Assembly (NCBI GenBank): GCA_030825115.1
Contig: JAPJQL010000003.1
Span: 124,001 to 188,000 of the forward strand
Direction of reading: 5' to 3'
Source of the DNA: Lachnospiraceae bacterium
Lineage (GTDB): Bacteria > Bacillota > Clostridia > Lachnospirales > Lachnospiraceae
DNA: 64,000 nt
Below the pieces are notes generated by a model. That model was given only the letters and a program-made list of their open reading frames with translations, was not told where the DNA came from and made no database searches. Positions 1 through 8,207 of the stretch are shown piece by piece. A program made the position numbers and the translations under genes. Each line of letters begins with the position of its first letter. The first letter of the stretch is position 1.

Positions 1-1
1 T

Positions 2-88
2 CAGGGCCGAATCATTCAGGATGGCTCTCCCAAAGAGCTGAGAGAACACCCCGCAACCGATTTTGTCAGCCGGTTAATCAACGGCTGA
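2..88 (+). CDS. C-terminal end of an ABC transporter ATP-binding protein (partial)
   Basis: Only the last 28 codons lie in the window, ending at TGA 86-88. The tail reads GRIIQDGSPKELREHP followed by FVSRLING, which resembles the C-terminus of ABC ATPases of the glycine betaine/osmoprotectant (OpuCA/ProV) type. The next gene, 66 bases downstream on the same strand, encodes a matching substrate-binding lipoprotein, which supports this. Any permease must lie outside the window. The exact subfamily cannot be told from so short a piece. Confidence 0.6.
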   Translation, partial: QGRIIQDGSPKELREHPATDFVSRLING

Positions 89-154
89 CACATCCATCCG
101 GTTGCTTATATATATAAAGAACCACCAAACGAAAGACAGGAGGAATCGAACAAT

Positions 155-1060
155 ATGAAGATAGGAAAGAAATTAGCCGTACTCGCCGGGATCGGCATCA
201 CAGCGGCAGCGGCGCTTGTTATGACAGGTTGTTCCAAAAAAGAACCGGAGGTCATCAAGATCGCCTCCAAGCCGATGACCGAACAGTATATCCTGACGGA
301 AATCCTCGGTCAGCTGATCGAACACGATCTAGGCGTCAAGACGGAGATCACCAAAGGGGTCGGCGGGGGAACCACCAACATCCAGCCTGCCCTGCTGAAA
401 GGGGAATTTGATCTGTACCCGGAATACACTGGTACCGGCTGGCTCACCGTCCTCAAAAAAGAGCAGGAAAACGATCCGGAAGTACTTTATGAGAACCTGC
501 AAAAAGGATACGAAGAGATGGGGCTTCACTGGAGCGGCCTGTACGGCTTCCAGAACTCCTATGTCCTTGCCGTCCGCAGGGAAGCGGCGGAAGAATTTGG
601 CCTGACCACCTTCTCCGACCTGGCTGTGGCCTCGCCAAACCTCGTATTCGGCGGCAATCCCGACTATATGGAGCGGGAGGACGGATTTAATTACCTGGCC
701 TCTTCCTACCATATGGATTTTAAAGATGTAAAGGACATCGATATCGCACTGAAATATACTGCAATGGCAGACAAGCAAATCGACGTTACCAACGCTTTTA
801 CGACAGACGCGCAGCTCAGCGCCGCAGACGTCACCCTGTTAAAGGACGACCAGCATATTTTTGCCACCTACTACGGCGGAACCGTCGTTCGTCAGGATAC
901 CCTGAAAAAGTTCCCCAAGCTTTCCGACACGCTGGAAAAGCTGACCGGATTAATCTCGGATGATGAGATGCGCGCCATGAATTACGCGGTCGAAGTTGAG
1001 CACAAGGATGAGAAAAACGTCGCCAAAGACTTCCTGACATCAAAAGGGCTTTTAAACTAA
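155..1060 (+). CDS. Osmoprotectant ABC transporter substrate-binding lipoprotein (OpuCC/OsmF type)
   Basis: This is a 301-residue extracytoplasmic binding protein, lipid-anchored to the outer face of the membrane. It has a lipoprotein signal with Cys26 in the context LVMTGC. The mature N-terminus (IKIASKPMTEQYILTEI, then a GVGGGTTN loop and DLYPEYTGTGW) is characteristic of the glycine betaine/choline/carnitine binding family (OpuAC domain). The family usually delivers compatible solutes to an ATP-driven importer. An AGGAGG site precedes the ATG, and the tail of an ABC ATPase lies directly upstream, so the two are probably one operon. A strong hairpin terminator follows. The actual substrate (betaine, choline or carnitine) cannot be decided from sequence. 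Confidence 0.88.
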   Translation: MKIGKKLAVLAGIGITAAAALVMTGCSKKEPEVIKIASKPMTEQYILTEILGQLIEHDLGVKTEITKGVGGGTTNIQPALLKGEFDLYPEYTGTGWLTVLKKEQENDPEVLYENLQKGYEEMGLHWSGLYGFQNSYVLAVRREAAEEFGLTTFSDLAVASPNLVFGGNPDYMEREDGFNYLASSYHMDFKDVKDIDIALKYTAMADKQIDVTNAFTTDAQLSAADVTLLKDDQHIFATYYGGTVVRQDTLKKFPKLSDTLEKLTGLISDDEMRAMNYAVEVEHKDEKNVAKDFLTSKGLLN

Positions 1061-1067
1061 CACAAAC

Positions 1068-1108
1068 AAAAAAGAACCACCACCGGGAGCGGTGCATGGT
1101 TCTTTTTT
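1068..1108. terminator. Bidirectional intrinsic terminator
   Basis: The 12-base arm AAAAAAGAACCA (1068-1079) pairs perfectly with TGGTTCTTTTTT (1097-1108), giving an A-tract and a T-tract on the two sides. It separates the convergent binding-protein gene and maf and can end transcription from both sides. Confidence 0.9.
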
Positions 1109-1127
1109 CTTTTTTGATCCTGCCGTC

Positions 1128-1718
1128 CTACCGGAAACCTTCCGCAAAAAGAGTCTGGCAGACCCGTCCCACCGGAAGTCCGACCACGTTGGTGTAATCC
1201 CCGCGGATTCCCTGGATATAGGCGGCAAAATACCCCTGGATCCCGTAGGCCCCCGCCTTGTCCATCGGCTCCCCGGTATCTACATAGCGTTCAACCTGGG
1301 TTCTGTCCATCGGATAGATCCAGACCTCTGTCTCTTCTGCAAACGTCACGGTCTTTCCGTCTTTCCCCCTGTCAGCCCCACAGAACACAAGGGTCACGCC
1401 CGTGTATACCTGATGGCTCCTTCCCGCCAGCAGCGTGACCATACGGATGGCATCCTCCCGGTCTTTTGGCTTGCCCAGGATCTTTCCATCGGCGACCACG
1501 ACGGTATCCGCGCCGATCACCACCACATCCTGCCCGCGATAAGTGGCAGCCACATCCTCCGCCTTCTGGACTGACAGCTCCATCACCACCTGGTCCGGCT
1601 CTGTGCTGGCGATCACTTCTTCCACATGACTTGGCATGATCACAGGGTCGATCCCTACCTGATTCAGCAGCTCCCGTCTCCTGGGAGATGCCGATGCAAG
1701 GATCACTTTTTTGTCCAT
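1128..1718 (-). CDS. maf: Maf family nucleoside triphosphate pyrophosphatase
   Basis: A 196-residue cytoplasmic Maf/Ham1-fold protein. The N-terminal motif ILASASPRRRELL is the Maf signature, and the internal GADTVV and GKPKDREDA motifs also fit. The family hydrolyses non-canonical or modified nucleoside triphosphates (dTTP/UTP type) and has been linked to septum formation. The ATG at 1718 is preferred over an upstream in-frame start at 1772, because GGAGG lies just upstream of 1718 and the family N-terminus begins with this Met. A good promoter (TTGTAA, 17 bases, TATAAT; 1790-1762) lies upstream. The gene appears to be a single transcription unit ending at the shared terminator. Confidence 0.9.
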   Translation of the reverse strand: MDKKVILASASPRRRELLNQVGIDPVIMPSHVEEVIASTEPDQVVMELSVQKAEDVAATYRGQDVVVIGADTVVVADGKILGKPKDREDAIRMVTLLAGRSHQVYTGVTLVFCGADRGKDGKTVTFAEETEVWIYPMDRTQVERYVDTGEPMDKAGAYGIQGYFAAYIQGIRGDYTNVVGLPVGRVCQTLFAEGFR

Positions 1719-1761
1719 TTTTTCTTCCTCCCTCGTATCCAATCTATACGGCGCATTTTTG

Positions 1762-1790
1762 ATTATACTCAAAACTTCTCCCTTTTACAA
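1762..1790 (-). promoter_or_regulatory. Promoter of maf
   Basis: On the minus strand, a -35 TTGTAA (1790-1785) and a -10 TATAAT (1767-1762) are separated by 17 bases, upstream of the maf ATG at 1718. Confidence 0.65.
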
Positions 1791-1910
1791 ACGCTTTTCC
1801 GAATAGTTTTCCATTATGTTGTAAATACAATAGACAAAGAATGAAATTTGCGTTAAAGTGGTGTCATAGATGTTAATCTGTAATTTATATGTAAAGGAGA
1901 GGTGCTGATC

Positions 1911-4448
1911 ATGGAAGCAATGAAATTGAGAGATGGATTCTACTGGACAGGCATTATTGACGACAAGCTGCGGGTGTTTGACATTGTGATGTACACGGAA
2001 TTCGGCACGACCTACAATTCCTATGTGATGAAAGCCGGGGATATGGTGGTCTTATTCGAGACGGCAAAGGCAAAGTTTTTTGACGAGTATCTGGAAAAAT
2101 TGAAACAGGTGATTGATGTCACAAAGATCGACTATCTGGTGACCAGCCACACAGAGCCGGATCATGCGGGAAGCGTTGAGCGGCTGCTGGACTACAGTCC
2201 TCAGATGAAGATACTGGCAACTCCCTGCGCCATCAGCTTTTTAAAAGAGATCGTGAACCGGGACTTTGTCAGCATCGCGGTAAAGGACGACCAGCGGATG
2301 ACCATTGGCAATCGGACGCTCCATTTCATGCTGGTCCCGAACCTGCACTGGCCGGATACCATGTACACCTTTATCGAGGAAGAACAGATTCTCGTGACCT
2401 GCGATTCCTTCGGCTCTCACTACTGTCTGGAAGAGGTGGTGTCGGATAAGATCCAGAATGAGGAGGACTATCTGACGGCGCTCCGCTATTATTTTGACTG
2501 TATCATCGGGCCATACAAACCATTTATGCGAAAAGCCCTCGACCGGGTGCAGTCCCTGGATATCAGCATGGTGTGCACAGGCCACGGCCCGGTGCTGGTC
2601 GGCGACAAGATCAGGCAGGTAATGGCCCTTTACCAGGAATGGTCTACGGTGGTGAACCCCAATAAGAAAAAGACCGTTATCATCCCTTACGTCAGCGCCT
2701 ACGGATATACGGGCCTGCTGGCAGAGAAGATTGCAAACGGCATTGCCGACAGCGGCGACATCGACGTCCGCAGCTATGACATGGTGACGGCCGACGCGGC
2801 GAAGGTCCAGGAGGAACTGCTGTTTGCAGACGGAATGCTGTTTGGTACGCCCACCATTATCGCCGAGGCGCTGCGCCCGATCTGGGATCTGACCCTGGGC
2901 ATGTTCAGCGTGACCCACGGTGGAAAGTATGCAGGTGCTTTCGGCAGCTACGGCTGGAGCGGGGAAGGCGTCCCCCATATCACCCAGCGTCTGAAACAGC
3001 TGAACATGAAGGTGGTGGACGGATTCAAAGTACGGTTCAAACCGTCGGAGGCTGATCTGGTGAGCGCTTATGAGTTCGGATACCAGTTCGGATGTCTGGT
3101 ACAGTCGAAAAAACCGAAGGCTGCGGCAACCAAGGGCAGCAGAACCCTGGTAAAATGTCTTGTCTGCGGAGAGATTTTCGATTCCTCCATAGAGATTTGT
3201 CCGGTCTGCGGCGTTGGCCGTGAGAACTTTGTCCCGGTGGACGATGTAATCAACGACTTCACCAACAACACAGACGACTACTATCTGATCCTCGGCAACG
3301 GCGCGGCAGGATTCAATGCTGCAAAAGCCATCCGGGAGAGAGACGCTACAGGACGAATCATCATGGTGTCCGAAGAGCCCTATCCCTCCTACAACCGTCC
3401 GATGCTGACCAAATCCCTGGTTGCAGGCCTCGAACCGGAGCAGATCTCTATAGTAGATGCCGGATGGTATGAGGAAAACCAGGTGCACCAGATTCTTGGC
3501 AAACGTGTGGAACATGTCGATCTGGAGGCAAGGGAAGTTCTCCTCGACGACGGAGCGAAGCTGCATTTTACAAAACTGATCTGCGCATTGGGAAGTGAAT
3601 GTTTTGTTCCGCCTATCGACGGAAGCCGGCTTCCGGAAGTCGTGGCGATCAGGCGGTTTGCCGATGTTCAGAAGGTGCAGGATCTGATGAAGGGAACAAA
3701 GAAGGCCGTAGTCATCGGAGGCGGCGTACTGGGGCTGGAAGCCGCATGGGAGCTTAAAAAAGCCGGTCTTGAGGTGACGGTGCTTGAGATGGCTCCAACC
3801 TTGATGGGACGTCAGCTGGATGAGAACTCCGGCGAGCAGTTAAAGCGCATTGCCTCCAAATCCGGCGTGGTCATCCGCACCGGCGTCAATGTAGAAGCCA
3901 TCGAGGGAGACGGTCATGTGAGCGGCGTCCGCCTGAAAACCGGAGAAGTGGTGGAGGCCGGGATGGTCATCGTATCTGCCGGCATCCGCGCCAACACGGA
4001 ACTGGCGAAAAAGATCGGGCTGGAGACAAAGAGAGGCATCGTTGTCAACGAACGGATGGAGACCTCCGTATCCGGCGTCTATGCCTGTGGCGACTGTGCG
4101 GAATACCAGGACACAAACTATGCGATCTGGCCGGAAGCGGTAGAACAGGGCCGGACAGCCGGCGCCAACGCGGCAGGCGACAGGATCGAATACACTCCGG
4201 TACCTGCGGCCCTGACCTTCCACGGCATGAACACCGCCCTGTTTGCGGCGGGCGATAACGGAAGAAACCCGAACCTCTATTATAAGACGGTAGAATTCCA
4301 GGATATGGGCAAGGAACAGTACCGGAAATACTATTTCCTGAACAATCGGCTGAGCGGCGTGATTCTGTTGGGCGATTTGTCCCTGATGGCCGCCATGACG
4401 GAGGCACTGGAGCACCATGCCTCCTATCAGGACGTAATGGAGAAATAA
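1911..4448 (+). CDS. Three-domain flavodiiron protein: diiron core, flavodoxin, rubredoxin and NADH:rubredoxin oxidoreductase
   Basis: An 845-residue fusion that carries a complete electron chain. Residues 1-250 are the metallo-beta-lactamase diiron core (H80-x-E82-x-D84-H85, H148, D165, H225). Residues 255-400 are a flavodoxin (FMN) domain. Residues 416-433 hold a short rubredoxin centre with two CxxC pairs (C416/C419, C430/C433). From about 456 to the end is an FAD/NAD(P)-dependent oxidoreductase with LGNGAAGFNAA and GGGVLGLEAAWEL nucleotide sites. This order matches the class F flavodiiron proteins known from clostridia, which reduce O2 to water with NADH. The ATG at 1911 has AAAGGAG at proper spacing; the GTG at 1902 is too close to it. 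It is a cytoplasmic oxygen-detoxifying enzyme in an anaerobe. Confidence 0.92.
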   Translation: MEAMKLRDGFYWTGIIDDKLRVFDIVMYTEFGTTYNSYVMKAGDMVVLFETAKAKFFDEYLEKLKQVIDVTKIDYLVTSHTEPDHAGSVERLLDYSPQMKILATPCAISFLKEIVNRDFVSIAVKDDQRMTIGNRTLHFMLVPNLHWPDTMYTFIEEEQILVTCDSFGSHYCLEEVVSDKIQNEEDYLTALRYYFDCIIGPYKPFMRKALDRVQSLDISMVCTGHGPVLVGDKIRQVMALYQEWSTVVNPNKKKTVIIPYVSAYGYTGLLAEKIANGIADSGDIDVRSYDMVTADAAKVQEELLFADGMLFGTPTIIAEALRPIWDLTLGMFSVTHGGKYAGAFGSYGWSGEGVPHITQRLKQLNMKVVDGFKVRFKPSEADLVSAYEFGYQFGCLVQSKKPKAAATKGSRTLVKCLVCGEIFDSSIEICPVCGVGRENFVPVDDVINDFTNNTDDYYLILGNGAAGFNAAKAIRERDATGRIIMVSEEPYPSYNRPMLTKSLVAGLEPEQISIVDAGWYEENQVHQILGKRVEHVDLEAREVLLDDGAKLHFTKLICALGSECFVPPIDGSRLPEVVAIRRFADVQKVQDLMKGTKKAVVIGGGVLGLEAAWELKKAGLEVTVLEMAPTLMGRQLDENSGEQLKRIASKSGVVIRTGVNVEAIEGDGHVSGVRLKTGEVVEAGMVIVSAGIRANTELAKKIGLETKRGIVVNERMETSVSGVYACGDCAEYQDTNYAIWPEAVEQGRTAGANAAGDRIEYTPVPAALTFHGMNTALFAAGDNGRNPNLYYKTVEFQDMGKEQYRKYYFLNNRLSGVILLGDLSLMAAMTEALEHHASYQDVMEK

Positions 4449-4458
4449 AAAGATATAC

Positions 4459-5394
4459 TCATTCCTGCAAAGATTCACCGGGATCCTCATCCAGCTCATA
4501 AGGAGTTGTCTGATATACGTAGAAATTGAGCCAGTTTGCATACAGAGTATTGGAAGCGTTCCGCCAGTTCAATACCGGCACGTTGAACGGGTCATTGTCC
4601 TCATAATAATTGCACGGCACTTCCGGGTTGATTCCCTTTTTCAGATCCCTGTGGTATTCATTGTTCAGGGTCATCCGGTCATATTCCGGGTGGCCTTGAA
4701 CAAAAATCTGGTTGCCTGCCCGGTTCAGCACAATGTATATCCCTGCCTCCGGTGACTCTGCTGCGATGAGCAATTCCGGATGCTTTTTGATATCGGCGCG
4801 GCGGACCTCCGTGTTGCGGGAGTGAGGAGCCATCACATAATCATCCATGCTGCGGACCAGCGGGATCTTACGGTCCAGGACCTTATGGCGGTATACGCCG
4901 GACAGCTTCTTCTCACGCGGGTATTTGGGAATCCCATAGTGATAATACAGCCCCGCCTGCGCCCCCCAGCAGATATGCAGGGTGGAGTGGGCATGGGTCT
5001 TGGACCATTCCATGATCATCTTCAACTCATCCCAGTAGTTCACCTCTTCATACTCCAGATGTTCCACCGGCGCTCCCGTGATGATCAGACCGTCAAACTT
5101 CTTTCTCCTCACCTCATCAAAGCTCACATAGAACTTGTTCAGATGGCTTGCCGACGTATTCTTGGATGTGTGGGTGGACAACATCAGAAACGTACAGTCT
5201 ACCTGCAGCGGCGTATTGGACAGCGCGCGCAGAAGCTGTGTCTCCGTGTCCTCCTTGATGGGCATCAGGTTCAGGATCAGGATCTGCAGCGGACGGATAT
5301 CCTGGCTCATGGCCCTCGCTTCGTCCATCACAAATATATTCTCAGATTCCAGGACCGCCTTTGCAGGCAGGTCATTTTGTACTTTAATCGGCAT
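4459..5394 (-). CDS. metA: Homoserine O-acetyltransferase, MetA family
   Basis: A 311-residue MetA-family acyltransferase, the first committed step of methionine synthesis from homoserine. The catalytic residues are visible: Cys142 in HICWGAQAG, and His235 and Glu237 in QGHPEY. Residue 111 is Glu (GAPVEHLEY). In this family Glu111 goes with acetyl-CoA and Gly111 with succinyl-CoA, so the product is predicted to be O-acetylhomoserine despite the common name succinyltransferase. The start overlaps the end of ligA by 11 bases with GGAGG inside ligA, so translation is probably coupled. No SAM riboswitch is seen directly upstream. The gene converges on the flavodiiron gene with a gap of only 10 bases. 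Confidence 0.93.
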   Translation of the reverse strand: MPIKVQNDLPAKAVLESENIFVMDEARAMSQDIRPLQILILNLMPIKEDTETQLLRALSNTPLQVDCTFLMLSTHTSKNTSASHLNKFYVSFDEVRRKKFDGLIITGAPVEHLEYEEVNYWDELKMIMEWSKTHAHSTLHICWGAQAGLYYHYGIPKYPREKKLSGVYRHKVLDRKIPLVRSMDDYVMAPHSRNTEVRRADIKKHPELLIAAESPEAGIYIVLNRAGNQIFVQGHPEYDRMTLNNEYHRDLKKGINPEVPCNYYEDNDPFNVPVLNWRNASNTLYANWLNFYVYQTTPYELDEDPGESLQE

Positions 5395-7369
5395 ATCCGT
5401 TCCCCTCCAATAACTTCAGAAAATCCTCTTCCGACAGGATTGGGATTCCCAGTTCTTTTGCTTTTTTATTTTTCGATGAATTTGATGCCGTGTCGTTGTT
5501 GATCAGGTATGTGGTTTTTGCAGTCACAGAGCCGGTCGCTTTGCCGCCTCTCGCCTCGATGGCCGCCTGCAGTTCCTTCCTGTTGGCAAAATGCTCCACC
5601 GATCCGGTGATGACAAAGGTCATGCCTGCAAAGACAGCCTCTCCCTGTGTCTCTTCTTCCTTCTCAATGTCCAGTTCCGCCAGGAGTCCGTCCACGGCAT
5701 GATTGTACTTCTCCTCAGAAAAATAGCAGATCCACGCATCTGCCAGAATGCCGCCGATGCCGTCCACAGCCGTCAGCTCTTCTACCGTGGCGCTTCGCAT
5801 ATGAGAAAAATCATAGTGGAACGCCCGGCACAGCATCTTCGCATTGGCAAGTCCAATCCCCGCAATCCCCAGACCGTAAATGACTCTTGGCAAGGTGGTG
5901 TGGGAGGCTTTTTCCACAGACGCGATCAGATTGTCATAAGATTTTTGTCCAAAGCCTTCCATCTCCACGATCGCATCACGGTAACGTTCCAGATGGAAAA
6001 TATCTGCATAACTGTGGATAAAGCCCGCGCCGATAAATTTCTCCAGCGTCGCTTCGGACAGCCCGTCGATGTTCAGCGCATCTCTGCTGACTAAAAGAGC
6101 AAAACTCTTCACCTTTTTTGCCTGGCAGTCCGGGTTCATGCAGTATAAGGAGCGCACGTCATTCATCTGCTGGATCTTCGTCTCTCCGCCGCAGACGGGA
6201 CAGTGCTCCGGTATCCTGATCTTACCGCTGCGGGTCAGGTTTTCCGCAATCTGGGGGATGATCATATTTGCCTTGTAGACGGTGATCCTGTCGCCCTCGC
6301 CAAGCTCCAGCGCCTCCATGATGCTGATATTGTGGACGCTAGCCCGGCTCACCGTCGAACCTTCCAGCTCGACCGGCTCAAAGATCGCAACCGGATTGAT
6401 CAGCCCGGTCCTCGAAGGACTCCACTCGATTTCCCGAAGCGTCGTCTCACGAATCTCATCTGCCCATTTGAATGCGATCGAATTTCTCGGGAACTTGGCC
6501 GTTCTTCCCAGGGAATCTCCATAAGCGATATCGTCATACAGGAGCACCAGACCGTCCGACGGGATGTCAAAGCTCTGCACTGCCTCTGCAAATTCCGCCA
6601 CCTGCTTTGGCAGGCTCTCCCTTGTCACACGCTTATATTCCACCACGTCAAAGCCCTGCTGCTTCAACCATTCAAACTGCTTTTCCCTGGAGTTTTCAAA
6701 ATCCACCCCGTCTGCCTTTACCAGCATGAACGCCTGGAAATTGACATTCCGGCGGGCAGTGATCTCGTTGTTTAGCTGGCGCACAGAGCCGCTGCACAAG
6801 TTCCGGGGATTTTTATATTTGGCATCCACATCCTCGATCGCATCGTTGATCTTCGTAAAATCCGAATACTTGATAATAGCTTCGCCGCGCAGGATCAACT
6901 GGCCCTCAAAGGCAATTTTCAAGGGCACATTGGCAAATACCCTGGCATTGTTGGTGATGACCTCTCCAATCTCTCCGTTCCCGCGGGTGACTGCCTTTAC
7001 CAGCTCTCCATTTTCATAAGTCAGGACGATGGTAAGGCCGTCCAGCTTCCAGGACAGCAGGCCTGTCTGCTCCCCCAGCCAGTCCTGAAGGGCAGACACG
7101 TCCTTCGTCTTATCCAGGGAAAGCATCGGGGATTCATGCGCCTCCTTTGGAAGCTCGCCCAGCACCTCGTAGCCGACCTTCTGCGTCGGGCTGCCTGCCA
7201 GCACGATCCCCGTATCCTTCTCAAGCGCCAGCAGCTCATCATAGAGCTTATCGTACTCGAAGTTGCTCATGATCTCCCGGCTCTCCTGATAATATGTCTT
7301 CGCCGCCTCCAGCAGGGTCGCTGTCAGCTCCTTCATCCGTATGATCTTTTCCTCATGTCTCTGACTCAT
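5384..7369 (-). CDS. ligA: NAD-dependent DNA ligase
   Basis: A 661-residue replicative-type DNA ligase. Domains in order: Ia (conserved Tyr pair and EYDKLYDEL near 26-46), adenylation domain with nucleophile Lys108 in WKLDG, OB fold, four-cysteine zinc finger (CPVCGG and CMNPDC), helix-hairpin-helix repeats, and a C-terminal BRCT domain (GMTFVITGSV). The length is typical. Some usually strict positions differ: RGDGxxGED is RGNGEIGEV (129-136), and motif IV reads DGLVLLYDD (272-280), with Leu277 where E. coli LigA has an essential Lys. Glu in LRGEA and Lys301 in FKWAD are kept. The start overlaps rluF by 17 bases and has AGGAG upstream. Whether a second, canonical ligase exists in the genome is unknown. 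Confidence 0.9.
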   Translation of the reverse strand: MSQRHEEKIIRMKELTATLLEAAKTYYQESREIMSNFEYDKLYDELLALEKDTGIVLAGSPTQKVGYEVLGELPKEAHESPMLSLDKTKDVSALQDWLGEQTGLLSWKLDGLTIVLTYENGELVKAVTRGNGEIGEVITNNARVFANVPLKIAFEGQLILRGEAIIKYSDFTKINDAIEDVDAKYKNPRNLCSGSVRQLNNEITARRNVNFQAFMLVKADGVDFENSREKQFEWLKQQGFDVVEYKRVTRESLPKQVAEFAEAVQSFDIPSDGLVLLYDDIAYGDSLGRTAKFPRNSIAFKWADEIRETTLREIEWSPSRTGLINPVAIFEPVELEGSTVSRASVHNISIMEALELGEGDRITVYKANMIIPQIAENLTRSGKIRIPEHCPVCGGETKIQQMNDVRSLYCMNPDCQAKKVKSFALLVSRDALNIDGLSEATLEKFIGAGFIHSYADIFHLERYRDAIVEMEGFGQKSYDNLIASVEKASHTTLPRVIYGLGIAGIGLANAKMLCRAFHYDFSHMRSATVEELTAVDGIGGILADAWICYFSEEKYNHAVDGLLAELDIEKEEETQGEAVFAGMTFVITGSVEHFANRKELQAAIEARGGKATGSVTAKTTYLINNDTASNSSKNKKAKELGIPILSEEDFLKLLEGNGYAD

Positions 7370-8144
7370 TCCAATCTCCTGTTCCGGTTTTTGCCCCCTG
7401 GCCCTGGCTGTCTTCCTGTGCCAGCAGAAGCTGCCGGTTCAATTCCTCCCACTCTCTGGGACTGACTCTGCGGAAGTCGCCTGTTTTCAGTTTTCCCAAA
7501 TGGATGTTCATAATACGGGTCCGCTTCAGGGTCACGACATGGTATCCCAGCTCCTCGCACATCCGGCGGATCTGGCGGTTCAGCCCCTGGGTCAGCACGA
7601 TCTGAAACGTCCGCTTTCCGGTTGCCTCGATCTGGCAGGGACGGGTCGTCACGCCAAGTTCCTTTAACTCCACACCCTCCCGCATTTTTTTGATAAATGC
7701 GGCGTTAAACGGCTGGTCCACCGTCACCTCATACTCTTTTTCGTGCAGGTTTCCCGCATGCATGATCTGGTTTGCCAGTTCACCCTGATTCGTCATCAAA
7801 AGCAGCCCTTCCGAATCCTTGTCCAGCCTTCCCACCGGATAGATCCGGGACGGATATTTCATCCAGTCAATGATATTCGGCGCACGGTCTTTATCTGATG
7901 TGGTGCAGACGATCCCTCTTGGCTTATTTACCACCAAAAGCACCGGTTTCGCCTTTTTGACTCCGGCAGCTTTCCCCACCGGTTTTCCGTTGCAGACCAC
8001 CACTTCCCGGCCCGTCACTTTCTCCCCCATCCCGGCTTTCCTTCCGTCGATGGTCACCTTTCCGGCCTCGATCAGCCGGTCCGCTTCTCTTCTGGAGCAG
8101 ACGCCCTGCTCGCTCAGATATTTATTCAAACGAATTTCTTCCAT
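7353..8144 (-). CDS. rluF: RluF/RluB-type 23S rRNA pseudouridine synthase
   Basis: A 263-residue enzyme that isomerises uridine to pseudouridine in 23S rRNA. Residues 1-60 form an S4 RNA-binding domain (RLNKYLSEQGVCSRREADRL). The catalytic domain follows, with the active-site Asp in GRLDKDSEGLLL and the substrate-loop motif LNRQIRRMCEELG. The sequence VNKPRGIVCTTSD and the overall length resemble RluF, which modifies U2604, more than RluB, but I cannot settle this without alignment. It lies between queA and ligA, all on the minus strand, and its last codons overlap the ligA start, so it is part of the queA-rluF-ligA-metA cluster. Confidence 0.87.
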   Translation of the reverse strand: MEEIRLNKYLSEQGVCSRREADRLIEAGKVTIDGRKAGMGEKVTGREVVVCNGKPVGKAAGVKKAKPVLLVVNKPRGIVCTTSDKDRAPNIIDWMKYPSRIYPVGRLDKDSEGLLLMTNQGELANQIMHAGNLHEKEYEVTVDQPFNAAFIKKMREGVELKELGVTTRPCQIEATGKRTFQIVLTQGLNRQIRRMCEELGYHVVTLKRTRIMNIHLGKLKTGDFRRVSPREWEELNRQLLLAQEDSQGQGAKTGTGDWNESET

Positions 8145-8207
8145 GTAACTTCCTCTCCTGTCCGCCGTATCAGCGGCTCTGTCTGTTCTGCCTCTTTGCC
8201 ATGTGTA

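Noticed and set aside
1815..1870. Inverted repeat TTGTAAATACAA upstream of the flavodiiron gene as a Rex or PerR site
   Set aside because: It lacks the spacing and bases of either consensus. Too short to claim.
2241..3566. A 441-codon open frame on the minus strand opposite the flavodiiron gene
   Set aside because: It is antisense to a protein with clear domains throughout, shows no family motif and has no ribosome site. It is a shadow of GC-biased codon use.
5395..5700. SAM or T-box riboswitch controlling metA
   Set aside because: The region upstream of metA is the coding sequence of ligA, and no riboswitch core was seen.
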